The position numbers and the translations under genes are program-made. The notes beneath the pieces are model-generated. The model was not told the DNA's origin and did no database searches. It worked only from the letters and a program-made list of their open reading frames with translations. DNA of 64,000 nucleotides from Streptomyces antibioticus (lineage in GTDB: Bacteria; Actinomycetota; Actinomycetes; Streptomycetales; Streptomycetaceae): contig NZ_CM007717.1 of the NCBI RefSeq assembly GCF_002019855.1, positions 2,353,198 to 2,417,197 of the forward strand. The letters are read 5' to 3'. Numbering within the stretch: the stretch's first letter is position 1; the number at the start of each line of letters is the position of its first letter. Shown here one piece after another: positions 9,002 to 18,240 of this stretch.

Positions 9002-9355
9002 TCAGCGGGGTGCGGGCGCCGGGTCCTGGCCGCTGTCCTCCGCGATGCGTTCGTGGTGGCGGATCACCTCGGCGATGATGAAGTTGAGGAACTTCTCGGC
9101 GAAGGCGGGGTCGAGGTGGGCGCTCTCGGCGAGGGCGCGCAGCCGGGCGATCTGGCGGGCCTCGCGGGCCGGGTCGGCGGGCGGGAGCTGGTGGCGGGCC
9201 TTGAGGTGGCCGACCTGCTGGGTGGCCTTGAAGCGTTCGGCGAGCATGTGGACGACGGCGGCGTCGATGTTGTCGATGCTCTCGCGCAGCCGGGCCAGCT
9301 CGGCGCGCACGGTCTGGTCGACGTCGCCGCTTCCCGGGGTGTCGCTGGTGGTCAT
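9002..9355 (-). CDS. Chorismate mutase (AroQ class)
   Basis: Predicted to convert chorismate to prephenate, the entry to phenylalanine and tyrosine synthesis. The 117-residue all-alpha protein has the AroQ pattern: an N-terminal helix with LRESIDNIDAAVVHMLAERF, then the lysine of VGHLKARHQLP, and the C-terminal FLNFIIAEVIRHHERIA helix. There is no signal peptide, unlike the secreted *AroQ form, and no fused prephenate dehydratase or dehydrogenase domain. The start at 9355 gives the family length. It stands alone between pepN and a divergent protease-like gene. Confidence 0.92.
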   Translation of the reverse strand: MTTSDTPGSGDVDQTVRAELARLRESIDNIDAAVVHMLAERFKATQQVGHLKARHQLPPADPAREARQIARLRALAESAHLDPAFAEKFLNFIIAEVIRHHERIAEDSGQDPAPAPR

Positions 9356-9466
9356 GGGCGATCACCCTAGTGCGTGGCGTGCGGGGGGCCTTGCCCGGTG
9401 GTGGCTCGTACAGTGGGAGACCGGGTGCACCGGTGGGCGGGTGCACGGCGTCTTGGGGGTGCGGGC

Positions 9467-10384
9467 GTGGCCAACGGTGGTCCGGTCGAGCACGGTTTTC
9501 CGCATCTCGCGACGGTGCGGGCGGCCGTCACGGCCCTGTACCGGCGGCTGTCGTACGGCACGGTCCATCAGTTCGCGGTGAGTGTGCCGCCGGCCGACGT
9601 GGCGTTCTGCGACGTGGACGATCTGCATCTGGGGGCGCAGCGGGTGGCGCGGGAGCTGGTGCGGCACTACCGGCTGCCGGACGCGCGGATGGTGGTGGCG
9701 TTCCGGGAGATGGAGCACGCGGCGCATGTGGAGCTGACGGCGGGGCCGGAGTACTTCATCGAGCTGAACGACCGGTTCCGTACGCATCGGCGGGACATCG
9801 GGGCGGCGCTGGCGCACGAGATCATGCATGTGTATCTGCACCGGATGGATCTGTCGTTCCCCGGGACGCGGGACAACGAGATCCTGACGGACACGGCGAC
9901 GACGTATCTGGGGGCGGGCTGGCTGCTCCTCGACGCCTTCCGCGAGGACGGGGTGTCCTCGCAGAAGCTGGGGTATCTGACGCCGGAGGAGTTCGGGTAC
10001 GTGCTGGCGAAGCGGTCGCTGATGTTCGGGGAGGATCCGTCGGCGTGGTTCACCAGCGCGCAGGCGTACACGGCGTACGGGCGCGGTCTCGAGCGGGCGC
10101 GGCACGACGAGCGGCAGCCGCCGCTGACGGCGGCGGGCTGGGCGGGGCGGCGCCGGTACGCGCGTGACCGGCGGCATGCGCAGCATGTCGCCGAGGGGTC
10201 CGGCGGGTCGTCCGGGGGCACGGACGCGGCGGACGCGCCGTACGCGTTCGCGGCCGATCCGGCGGGGCCGCTGCGGGTGACGTTCCCGTGCCCGACCTGC
10301 CATCAGCGGATCAGGGTGCCGGTGAAGGGGCGGGTGCGGGCGCGGTGCGGTCTGTGCCGGACGGTGCTGGAGTGCGACACGTAG
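9467..10384 (+). CDS. Zinc-protease-like protein with C-terminal zinc ribbon
   Basis: I do not recognise a named family. Two readable parts exist. A central HEIMHVYLH motif (HExxH) followed 20 residues later by NEILTDTATTYLG looks like a zincin active site with a third acidic ligand downstream. The C-terminus holds CPTC and CGLC pairs (CPTCHQRI, RARCGLCRTVLEC), a zinc ribbon. There is no signal peptide or membrane segment, so a cytosolic metallopeptidase or zinc-binding protein is most likely. GTG at 9467 is preferred because conserved-looking sequence begins there and GGGGGT precedes it; the frame stays open back to a GTG at 9374. The gene ends 9 bp before the convergent SDR gene. Confidence 0.7.
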   Translation: MANGGPVEHGFPHLATVRAAVTALYRRLSYGTVHQFAVSVPPADVAFCDVDDLHLGAQRVARELVRHYRLPDARMVVAFREMEHAAHVELTAGPEYFIELNDRFRTHRRDIGAALAHEIMHVYLHRMDLSFPGTRDNEILTDTATTYLGAGWLLLDAFREDGVSSQKLGYLTPEEFGYVLAKRSLMFGEDPSAWFTSAQAYTAYGRGLERARHDERQPPLTAAGWAGRRRYARDRRHAQHVAEGSGGSSGGTDAADAPYAFAADPAGPLRVTFPCPTCHQRIRVPVKGRVRARCGLCRTVLECDT

Positions 10385-10393
10385 GACGGGCGG

Positions 10394-11320
10394 CTATGCC
10401 CCATAGACCGCTCCCGGTGGCTCCGCCCGTGCGAGGAGCTCGAGTACGGTCTCCCCCGCCTCCGCCGGGCTGCGGCGGGCGCCCTTGTCGGCGGTGGGGC
10501 CCGGTCGCCAGCCCTCCATGACGGTGATCCGTCCGCCCTCCGCCTCGAAGACGCGTCCGGTGACGCCGTCGCTCGCGACGGAGCCCAGCCAGACGACGAG
10601 CGGGGAGACGTTCTCCGGGGCCATGGCGTCGAAGCCGGTGGCGGGGGCGGCCATGGCCGTGGCGAAGGCGCGTTCGGTCATCCGGGTGCGGGCGGCGGGC
10701 GCGATGGCGTTGACCTGGACGCCGTAGCGGGCGAGTTCGGCGGCCGCGACCAGGGTGAGGGCCACGATCCCGGCCTTCGCGGCGCTGTAACCGGCCTGTC
10801 CGACCGAGCCCAGCAGTCCGGCGCCGCTGGCGGTGTTGACGATCCGGGCGGCGGGCGGGCGGCCGGCCTTGGTCTCGGCGCGCCAGTGCGCGGCGGCGTG
10901 CCGCAGGGGGAGGAAGTGGCCCTTGAGGTGGACGCGCAGGACGGCGTCCCAGTCGTCCTCGTCGAGGTTGACGAGCATGCGGTCGCGCAGGAAGCCGGCG
11001 TTGTTGACGAGCGTGTCGAGCCGGCCGTACGTGTCCAGGGCGGTGGTGACGAGGGAGGCGGCGCCCTCGGGGGTGGCGATGTCGCCGTGGTGGGCGACGG
11101 CGGTGCCGCCGGCGGCGCGGATCTCGGCGACGACGCGGGCGGCGGGGGTGCCGGGCGTGCCGGGGCTTTCGGGGCCTGGTGTGCCGCCGTCCAGGCGCAC
11201 GCCGAGGTCGTTGACCACGAGCCGGGCTCCCTCGGCCGCGAACGCGAGCGCGTGCGCCCGTCCGAGGCCGCGTCCGGCGCCGGTGACGACGACGACCCGG
11301 CCCTCGCAGATTCCGCTCAT
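10394..11320 (-). CDS. SDR oxidoreductase of the sterol-ring cluster (Rv3548c-like)
   Basis: NAD(P)-dependent short-chain dehydrogenase of 308 residues. It shows the cofactor glycine motif TGAGRGLG near residue 14, NNAG, the catalytic YSAAK and the conserved Ser in NTASGAG. Length and position match the larger of the two SDRs beside echA20 and ipdAB in the mycobacterial KstR2 regulon (Rv3548c). It begins one base after the stop of the neighbouring SDR, so the two form one operon read from the KstR2-type operator at 12.1 kb. Its exact oxidation or reduction step in HIP degradation is not settled in the family; the cluster assignment is by context. Confidence 0.82.
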   Translation of the reverse strand: MSGICEGRVVVVTGAGRGLGRAHALAFAAEGARLVVNDLGVRLDGGTPGPESPGTPGTPAARVVAEIRAAGGTAVAHHGDIATPEGAASLVTTALDTYGRLDTLVNNAGFLRDRMLVNLDEDDWDAVLRVHLKGHFLPLRHAAAHWRAETKAGRPPAARIVNTASGAGLLGSVGQAGYSAAKAGIVALTLVAAAELARYGVQVNAIAPAARTRMTERAFATAMAAPATGFDAMAPENVSPLVVWLGSVASDGVTGRVFEAEGGRITVMEGWRPGPTADKGARRSPAEAGETVLELLARAEPPGAVYGA

Positions 11321-11321
11321 C

Positions 11322-12071
11322 TCAGGTCTCCTGTCCGTGGTGGTCGGCGGTCGCGGCGTCGAGGAACGCGGGCCGCTCCCCTCCCCCGTGCACGAGCAGG
11401 CTCGCCCCGCTGATGTAGGAGGCCGCGTCGGAGGCGAGGAAGACGGCGGCGGCGCCCACGTCGGCGGGGTCGGCCAGGCGGCCGAGCGGGACGGTGCGGG
11501 CGACGGCCTCGACGCCGTCGGCGTCGCCGTAGTGCAGGTGCGACAGCTCGGTGCGGACCATGCCGACCACGAGGGTGTTGACGCGGACCCGCGGCGCCCA
11601 CTCCACGGCCATCGAGCGGGCGAGGTGGGCGAGGCCGGCCTTGGCGGCGCCGTAGGCGGCGGTTCCGGGCGAGGGGCGGTCGCCGCTGACGCTGCCGATC
11701 ATCACGATCGAGCCGCCGGTGCGCCGCAGAGGGGGGTGGGCGGCGAGGGACACGGTCAGCGGGGCGAGCAGGTTGAGTTCGATCACGCGCGCGTGGCGCT
11801 CGGCGTCGGCCTGGTCGAGCGGGCGGTAGGGGGCGCCGCCCGCGTTGTTGACCAGGACGTCGAGGCGGTCGAGACCGGCGAAGAACGCGCGGACGGCGTC
11901 GCCGTCGCGGACGTCGAGCGGCCGGTACGCGGCGTACGGCACCGGGGTCGGGGGCGGTCGGCGGGCGCAGACGGTCACCCGGGCGCCGGCCTCGGCGAGG
12001 GCCCGCGCTATACCGGCGCCGACGCCCCGGGTGCCGCCGGTGACGACGGCGACCTTCCCGTTCAGCTCCAT
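11322..12071 (-). CDS. SDR oxidoreductase of the sterol-ring cluster (Rv3549c-like)
   Basis: Short-chain dehydrogenase, 249 residues, with TGGTRGVG for NAD(P) binding, NNAGG, Ser in MIGSVSG and catalytic YGAAKAG. It is the first gene of the leftward SDR pair, and its ATG lies 18 bp from the 18-bp palindrome at 12089-12106. The order (two SDRs divergent from echA20-ipdA-ipdB-ipdC) matches Rv3548c-Rv3549c versus Rv3550-Rv3553 in Mycobacterium tuberculosis, which is why I place it in HIP catabolism. The chemical step is not assigned. Confidence 0.82.
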   Translation of the reverse strand: MELNGKVAVVTGGTRGVGAGIARALAEAGARVTVCARRPPPTPVPYAAYRPLDVRDGDAVRAFFAGLDRLDVLVNNAGGAPYRPLDQADAERHARVIELNLLAPLTVSLAAHPPLRRTGGSIVMIGSVSGDRPSPGTAAYGAAKAGLAHLARSMAVEWAPRVRVNTLVVGMVRTELSHLHYGDADGVEAVARTVPLGRLADPADVGAAAVFLASDAASYISGASLLVHGGGERPAFLDAATADHHGQET

Positions 12072-12088
12072 TCGCTGCTACCTTCCAC

Positions 12089-12106
12089 CTAACAAACGTT
12101 TGGTGG
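12089..12106. promoter_or_regulatory. KstR2-type operator, SDR/echA20 divergent promoter
   Basis: CTAACAAACGTTTGGTGG has a perfect CAAACGTTTG core. Its central 14 bases fit the mycobacterial KstR2 consensus AnCAAGnnCTTGnT at 8 of 10 fixed positions. It is nested in a larger inverted repeat spanning 12077-12115, whose outer arms are GCTACCTTCCACC and GGTGGAAAGGTAGC. It sits midway in a 54-bp divergent promoter, and a sister site lies at 18.2 kb, so one dimeric repressor could control both operons here. Confidence 0.8.
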
Positions 12107-12125
12107 AAAGGTAGCTGATGCTTCC

Positions 12126-12908
12126 ATGGGTGTCTCCACCTCGTCCCCGGAAAAGGGGATCGCGTCCGTCTCGGTGTCCTTCCCTCCGGTGAACGCCCTG
12201 CCGGTGGCCGGCTGGTTCGCGCTGGCCGACGCGGTGCGGGCGGCCGGCCGGGATCCGCGGACGCGCTGTGTGGTGCTGTCCGCCGAGGGGCGGGGGTTCA
12301 ACGCGGGCGTGGACATCAAGGAGCTGCGGGCGGGCGGCCCCGGCGCGCTGGTGGGCGTCAACCGGGGCTGTTCCGAGGCGTTCGCGGCCGTCCACGAGTG
12401 CGAGGTCCCGGTGGTGGCGGCGGTGCACGGCTTCTGTCTGGGCGGCGGCATCGGCCTGGTGGGCAACGCGGACGCGATCGTGGCGAGCGAGGACGCCACC
12501 TTCGGCCTGCCCGAACTGGACCGCGGCGCGCTCGGCGCGGCCACCCATCTGGCCCGGCTGGTCCCCGGTCATCTGATGCGCGCCCTGTACTACACCTCGC
12601 GCACCGTCACGGCGGCCGAGCTGCACGCGCACGGCTCGGTGTGGCGCGTGGTGCCGAGCGCCGAACTGCGTTCGGCGGCACTGGAGTTGGCGCGCGAGAT
12701 CGCCGCCAAGGACGGCGAGCTGCTGCGGCTGGCCAAGGCGGCCATCAACGGCATCGATCCGGTCGACGTGCGCCGCAGCTACCGCTTCGAGCAGGGGTTC
12801 ACCTTCGAGGCGAGCGCCCTGGGGGTGGCCGACCGGGTCCGGAACACGTTCGGGCAGGACACGTCCGGGCGGGACACGTCCGGCGAGGAGGGCGGGGCGG
12901 ATGGCTGA
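12126..12908 (+). CDS. echA20: Enoyl-CoA hydratase-family ring-D hydrolase
   Basis: Crotonase-fold protein of 260 residues. In actinobacterial sterol breakdown EchA20 opens ring D of a HIP-derived CoA ester by hydrolysis rather than hydrating a double bond. The oxyanion-hole segments are visible: EGRGFNAGVDIKEL and CLGGGIGLVGNADAIVA. It is first in a rightward operon and overlaps ipdA by eight bases. ATG 12126 lies 20 bp after the operator; the nearest purine-rich stretch GGAAAGG is 14 bases upstream, so translation initiation may be weak or the start slightly different. Its C-terminus carries a repetitive tail (GQDTSGRDTSGEE). The call rests on both fold and gene order. Confidence 0.85.
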   Translation: MGVSTSSPEKGIASVSVSFPPVNALPVAGWFALADAVRAAGRDPRTRCVVLSAEGRGFNAGVDIKELRAGGPGALVGVNRGCSEAFAAVHECEVPVVAAVHGFCLGGGIGLVGNADAIVASEDATFGLPELDRGALGAATHLARLVPGHLMRALYYTSRTVTAAELHAHGSVWRVVPSAELRSAALELAREIAAKDGELLRLAKAAINGIDPVDVRRSYRFEQGFTFEASALGVADRVRNTFGQDTSGRDTSGEEGGADG

Positions 12909-13737
12909 CAAGACGATGACCGCCGAGGAGGCCGTGTCCCGGCTGGAGAGCGGCATGACCCTCGGCATCGGCGGCTGGGGCGCGCGCCGCAAGCCCATGG
13001 CGCTGGTCCGGGCCCTGCTCCGCTCACCGGTCACGGACCTGACGGTCGTCTCGTACGGCGGTCCGGACGTCGGGATGCTGGCCGCGGCGGGCCGGATCCG
13101 CCGACTGGTCGCCGCGTTCGTCACGCTGGACTCGATCCCCCTCGAACCGCACTACCGCGCGGCCCGTGAGAGCGGCTCCCTCGAACTGACCGAGATCGAC
13201 GAGGCGATGTTCCTGTGGGGCCTGCGCGCCGCCGCCCACCGGCTGCCGTTCCTCCCGGTGCGCGCGGGGCTCGGCTCGGACGTGATGCGGATCAACCCCG
13301 GCCTGCGCACGGTGACTTCGCCCTACGACGACGGCGAGACGTTCGTCGCGATGCCCGCCCTGCGGCTGGACGCGGCGCTGGTGCACGTCAACCGGGCCGA
13401 CCGGCTGGGCAACGGCCAGTATCTGGGCCCCGACCCGTACTTCGACGACCTGTTCTGCGCGGCGGCGGACGCGGCGTACGTCTCCTGCGAGCGGATCGTC
13501 GACACCGCCGAGCTGACGAAGGAGGCGCCGCCGCAGTCGCTGCTGATCACCCGGCAGGTGGTGACAGGGGTGGTGGAGGCGCCGGGCGGGGCGCACTTCA
13601 CGTCCTGCGCGCCCGACTACGGCCGGGACGAGGAGTTCCAGCGGCGGTACGCGAGCATGCCGTGGCCGCGGTTCGCGGAACGGTATCTGGCGGGGGACGA
13701 ACGGGCCTACCGGGCGGCGGCGGAGGAGGACGCGTGA
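12901..13737 (+). CDS. ipdA: Ring-C hydrolase alpha subunit (CoA-transferase fold)
   Basis: Alpha subunit of IpdAB, a heterotetramer with the class I CoA-transferase fold that, in characterised actinobacteria, hydrolyses ring C of the HIP-derived diketone CoA ester instead of moving CoA. The 278 residues contain the glycine-rich N-terminal LGIGGWGARRKP and the conserved GLGSDVMRINPGL region. It starts inside the echA20 end and its stop overlaps the GTG of ipdB (GTGA), giving tight stoichiometric coupling of the two subunits. An ordinary 3-oxoacid CoA-transferase is the alternative, but neighbours argue strongly for IpdA. Confidence 0.88.
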   Translation: MADKTMTAEEAVSRLESGMTLGIGGWGARRKPMALVRALLRSPVTDLTVVSYGGPDVGMLAAAGRIRRLVAAFVTLDSIPLEPHYRAARESGSLELTEIDEAMFLWGLRAAAHRLPFLPVRAGLGSDVMRINPGLRTVTSPYDDGETFVAMPALRLDAALVHVNRADRLGNGQYLGPDPYFDDLFCAAADAAYVSCERIVDTAELTKEAPPQSLLITRQVVTGVVEAPGGAHFTSCAPDYGRDEEFQRRYASMPWPRFAERYLAGDERAYRAAAEEDA

Positions 13738-14489
13738 GCAGCGAGTCCGGCAAGGGCACAAGGACGGACGACGGCGGCGCCACGCGTGCCGAGTACTGCG
13801 TGATCGCCTGTGCCGAGACCTGGCGGGACGCGGGGGAGATCCTGGCGAGCCCGATGGGCCCGATCCCGTCGGTGGGCGCCCGGCTGGCGCGGCTGACCTT
13901 CTCCCCCGACCTGCTGCTGACCGACGGCGAGGCCCTGATCGTCCGCCCGGACGGGACCGTGGAGGGCTGGCTGCCGTACCGCGCGCATCTGGAGCTGGTC
14001 ACCGGCGGGCGGCGGCACGTGATGATGGGCGCGAGCCAGCTCGACCGGTTCGGCAACCAGAACATCTCCTGCATCGGCGACTGGGCGCGGCCGACGCGGC
14101 AGTTGCTCGGGGTGCGCGGTGCGCCGGTCAACACGCTGAACAACCCGACGAGTTACTGGATCCCCCGGCATTCGCGGCGGGTGTTCGTGGAGAAGGTCGA
14201 CCTGGTGTGCGGGGTGGGGTACGACCGTGCCGCCGGGGCCCGCCATCACCGTCTCGCCCGGGTCGTCACGGATCTGGGCGTCCTCGACTTCGCCACGCCC
14301 GACCATGCGATGCGGCTGGTCTCGGTGCATCCGGGGGTGAGTGTGGAACAGGTGCGGGAGGCGACCGGGTTCGACCTGGTGGTGCCCGACCGGGTGCCGT
14401 ACACCCGTGAACCGACCGCGGCCGAGCTGCGGTTGATCCGCGAGGTGATCGACCCGGACGGGATCCGCGCGCGGGAGGTCGCCGGCTGA
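13734..14489 (+). CDS. ipdB: Ring-C hydrolase beta subunit
   Basis: Partner of IpdA, 251 residues, class I CoA-transferase beta-type fold. The sequence shows ASQLDRFGNQNISCIGD and GAPVNTLNNPTSYW, typical of the IpdB/Rv3552 subgroup. The GTG at 13734 overlaps the ipdA stop by four bases, and the stop at 14489 overlaps the ATG of ipdC (TGATG). The first 18 residues are a charged, glycine-rich extension, so a later start is possible, but the overlap supports the GTG chosen. Confidence 0.87.
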   Translation: MSSESGKGTRTDDGGATRAEYCVIACAETWRDAGEILASPMGPIPSVGARLARLTFSPDLLLTDGEALIVRPDGTVEGWLPYRAHLELVTGGRRHVMMGASQLDRFGNQNISCIGDWARPTRQLLGVRGAPVNTLNNPTSYWIPRHSRRVFVEKVDLVCGVGYDRAAGARHHRLARVVTDLGVLDFATPDHAMRLVSVHPGVSVEQVREATGFDLVVPDRVPYTREPTAAELRLIREVIDPDGIRAREVAG

Positions 14490-15538
14490 TGGAGACCGCA
14501 CTGACCCGGCTGGTCGGGGTGCGCTGTCCGATCGTGCAGAGCGGCATGGGCTGGGTGGCGGGCCCCCGGCTGGTGTCGGCGGCGGCGAACGCGGGGGCGC
14601 TGGGCGTGCTCGGCTCGGCGACCATGACGGTGGACGGGCTGCGGGAGGCGGTCCGCGAGGTGCGCTCCCGTACGGACGCGCCGTTCGGGGTGAATCTGCG
14701 GGCCGACGCGGCGGACGCCGGGGACCGGGTGCGGATCCTGATCGACGAGGGGGTGCGGGTGGCGTCGTTCGCGCTCGCGCCGTCCCGGGAGCTGATCGCC
14801 GTGCTGAAGGAGGCGGGGGTCGTCGTCATTCCCTCGGTGGGGGCGCGGCGGCATGCCGAGAAGGTCGCCGCGTGGGGCGCGGACGCGGTCGTCGTGCAGG
14901 GCGGGGAGGGCGGCGGGCACACCGGGGAGGTGGCGACGACCGTGCTGCTGCCGCAGGTGGTGGACGCGGTGGACGTCCCGGTGGTGGCGGCGGGCGGCTT
15001 CTTCGACGGGCGGGGCCTGGTCGCGGCGCTGGCTTATGGGGCGGCGGGGGTGGCGATGGGCACCCGGTTCCTGCTGACCTCGGACTCGACCGTGCCGGAC
15101 GCGGTGAAGGCGCGCTATCTGGCGGCGACGGTCCGGGACGTCACGGTCACGCGCGCGGTGGACGGGCTGCCGCACCGGATGCTGCGCACGGACCTGGTGG
15201 CGGCGCTGGAGGACGCGGGCCGCGCGCGGGCGCTGCTGCACGCGGTGCGCAGGGCGGCGGGCTTCCGGAGGCTGTCCGGGCTCACCTGGCGGCAGTTGGT
15301 GCACGACGGCCTCGCGCTGCGGCACGGCAAGGAGCTGTCCTGGAGTCAGGTCCTGCTCGCCGCGAACACACCGATGCTGCTGCGCTCGGCGATGGTGGAC
15401 GGCCGCACGGACCTCGGGGTGATGGCCGCCGGGCAGGTCGCCGGGGTGATCGACGACCTGCCGTCCTGCGCGGAGCTGGTGGAGCGGATCATGCGGGAGG
15501 CGGAGGCGACCAGGGACCGTCTGACGGCGCCGCGCTGA
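14489..15538 (+). CDS. ipdC: Flavin oxidoreductase, nitronate-monooxygenase fold
   Basis: FMN-binding TIM-barrel enzyme of the 2-nitropropane dioxygenase/nitronate monooxygenase family, 349 residues. FMN and active-site segments are visible: PIVQSGMGWVAG at the N-terminus, QGGEGGGHTGE in the middle, and VVAAGGFFDGRGL with GAAGVAMGTRFL for phosphate binding. In the KstR2 regulon this protein is IpdC (Rv3553), required for HIP catabolism and thought to act on a CoA-bound ring intermediate. It ends the rightward operon, 23 bp from the convergent fadA6. Any real nitronate activity is unlikely given its context. Confidence 0.86.
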   Translation: METALTRLVGVRCPIVQSGMGWVAGPRLVSAAANAGALGVLGSATMTVDGLREAVREVRSRTDAPFGVNLRADAADAGDRVRILIDEGVRVASFALAPSRELIAVLKEAGVVVIPSVGARRHAEKVAAWGADAVVVQGGEGGGHTGEVATTVLLPQVVDAVDVPVVAAGGFFDGRGLVAALAYGAAGVAMGTRFLLTSDSTVPDAVKARYLAATVRDVTVTRAVDGLPHRMLRTDLVAALEDAGRARALLHAVRRAAGFRRLSGLTWRQLVHDGLALRHGKELSWSQVLLAANTPMLLRSAMVDGRTDLGVMAAGQVAGVIDDLPSCAELVERIMREAEATRDRLTAPR

Positions 15539-15561
15539 CCGCCGTCACAACCGCTCGGTCG

Positions 15562-16719
<1,158 letters not shown>

Positions 16720-16755
16720 GGCGACTCCCCTGCGCGTCAAGGACTGTTCGGGTGA

Positions 16756-17376
16756 CTACTCCCGTACGGCGATGCCGTCGAGCACCATCGACAGGTACTG
16801 GCGGGCGATCTCCTCCGGGCTGTGCTGTCCGCCGGGCCGGTACCAGGAAGCGGCGACCCAGACGGTGTCGCGGACGAACCGGTAGGTGAGGCGGACGTCG
16901 AGGTCGGCGCGGAAGACCCGGTCGGCGACCCCGCGCTCCAGCGTGGACAGCCACGCCTCCTCGAAGCGGCGCTGCGACTCGGCGAGGAACGCGAACCGCT
17001 CCTGCGCGACGAGCTGCTTGCTCTCCTTCTGGTAGATCGCGACGGCGGCGCGGTGCCGGTCGATCTCCCGGAACGACTCGGTGACCAGCGCTTCGAGGGT
17101 CTCGCGGGGGCCCTTCCCGGCGGCGAGGACGGTGTCGTAGCCGTCCCACAGCTCGTCGAGGAAGGTGCGCAGGATCTCCTCCAGCATCGATTCCTTGGAG
17201 TCGAAGTGGTAGTAGAGGCTGCCCGCGAGCATGCCCGCGTGGTCGGCGATCTTGCGGACGGTGGTGGCGTTGTAGCCCTGTTCGGCGAAGACCTCGGCGG
17301 CGGTGCCGAGGAGTTCGCGCCGACGGGCGGGGGCGGCGGTCACCTGGGGCTTCTTCTTGGTCGGCACGGGGTCCAT
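16756..17376 (-). CDS. kstR2: TetR-family repressor of the HIP cluster
   Basis: 206-residue TetR regulator. The N-terminal helix-turn-helix is clear (AAEVFAEQGYNATTVRKIA, then GSLYYHFDSKESM), and the long helical ligand domain ends DGIAVRE. GSLYYHFDSKE and the surrounding genes match KstR2, which in Mycobacterium is released from DNA by HIP-CoA. It lies between ipdF and fadA6 in the leftward operon, as in M. tuberculosis. Two similar palindromes in the divergent promoters at 12.1 and 18.2 kb are its likely operators, so it would repress its own operon through the 18.2-kb site. No palindrome lies directly in front of its own start. Confidence 0.88.
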   Translation of the reverse strand: MDPVPTKKKPQVTAAPARRRELLGTAAEVFAEQGYNATTVRKIADHAGMLAGSLYYHFDSKESMLEEILRTFLDELWDGYDTVLAAGKGPRETLEALVTESFREIDRHRAAVAIYQKESKQLVAQERFAFLAESQRRFEEAWLSTLERGVADRVFRADLDVRLTYRFVRDTVWVAASWYRPGGQHSPEEIARQYLSMVLDGIAVRE

Positions 17377-17403
17377 TGTCGTCGTCCGCCGTCGTCCGTC
17401 GCG

Positions 17404-18192
17404 CTACGCGTGCTGGCTGCTGACGGGGACGACCTCGCCCGTCATGTAGGAGGAGTAGCCGGACGCCAAAAACACGATGACGTTGGCGACCTCCCAGGGT
17501 TCGGCGGGGCGGCCGAACGCCTCGCGCGCGGTCAGTTCCTCCAGCAGTCCGGGCGTGGTGACCTTGGCGAGGTGGGGGTGCAGGGCGAGGCTCGGCGCGA
17601 CCGCGTTGACCCGCACGCCGTAGGGGGCGGCCTCGATCGCCGCGCAGCGGGTCAGGGCCATGACGCCGGCCTTCGCGGCGGCGTAGTGCGCCTGTCCGGC
17701 CTGGGCGCGCCAGCCGACGACGGAGGCGTTGTTGACGACGACCCCGCCGCCGGTCGCGCGCATCCGGCGCAGGGCGGCGCGGGTGCAGCGGAAGGTGCCG
17801 CCGAGGGTCACGTCGAGCACCCGGGACCACTGGTCGTCGGTCATGTCGACGAGGGGCGCGGTGCCGCCCAGGCCCGCGTTGTTGACGACGACGTCGAGGC
17901 GGCCGTGGGTGTGCTCGGCGGCGTCGAACAGGGCGCGCACCTGGGTGTCGTCGGTGACGTCGCAGGGGTGCGCGGAGACCGCCTCGGCGCCGAACTCCTC
18001 GGCGAGGGCGGCCTCGTACGCCTTGAGGCGGCGGGTGTGGGCGTCGCTGATCAACACGCGGGCGCCCTCCTCCAGGAGGCGGCGGGCGGTCGCCCCGCCG
18101 ATGCCCGCGCCGGCCGCGGCGGTGACGACGGCGGTGCGGCCCTTCAGCAGCCCGTGCCCGGGCACATAGGCCGGGCTCTCGACGTCTGTCAT
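17404..18192 (-). CDS. ipdF: 5-hydroxy-HIP-CoA dehydrogenase-like SDR
   Basis: Short-chain dehydrogenase of 262 residues, closest by context to Rv3559c/IpdF, which oxidises the 5-hydroxyl of the CoA ester of HIP. Motifs: a long glycine loop TAAAGAGIGG, NNAGLGG, Ser in VNNASVVGW and YAAAKAG. It begins the leftward operon ipdF-kstR2-fadA6; its start is 14 bp from the operator at 18206-18225, and only 27 bp separate its stop from kstR2. The N-terminal 15 residues before LKGRTAVVT match the extended start of this subgroup. Confidence 0.86.
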   Translation of the reverse strand: MTDVESPAYVPGHGLLKGRTAVVTAAAGAGIGGATARRLLEEGARVLISDAHTRRLKAYEAALAEEFGAEAVSAHPCDVTDDTQVRALFDAAEHTHGRLDVVVNNAGLGGTAPLVDMTDDQWSRVLDVTLGGTFRCTRAALRRMRATGGGVVVNNASVVGWRAQAGQAHYAAAKAGVMALTRCAAIEAAPYGVRVNAVAPSLALHPHLAKVTTPGLLEELTAREAFGRPAEPWEVANVIVFLASGYSSYMTGEVVPVSSQHA

Positions 18193-18205
18193 GGGCCCAC
18201 GCTAA

Positions 18206-18225
18206 CCTACCAAACACTTGTTAGG
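18206..18225. promoter_or_regulatory. KstR2-type operator, ipdF/ipdE1 divergent promoter
   Basis: CCTACCAAACACTTGTTAGG. Its central 14 bases fit AnCAAGnnCTTGnT at 9 of 10 fixed positions, and it shares CTAmCAAACryTTGkTrG with the 12.1-kb site (m = A/C, r/y = purine/pyrimidine, k = G/T). It sits in a 48-bp divergent promoter, 13 bp from the ipdF start and 15 bp from the ipdE1 start, where a bound repressor would block both. Confidence 0.82.
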
Positions 18226-18240
18226 GAAGGACGGCAGCCC

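Noticed and set aside
13215..14489. 424-codon frame ending with ipdB
   Set aside because: Its first 173 codons are a shadow of ipdA; the real start is the GTG at 13734.
14489..15538. True nitronate detoxifying enzyme
   Set aside because: Fold fits, but gene order with ipdAB and echA20 points to IpdC.
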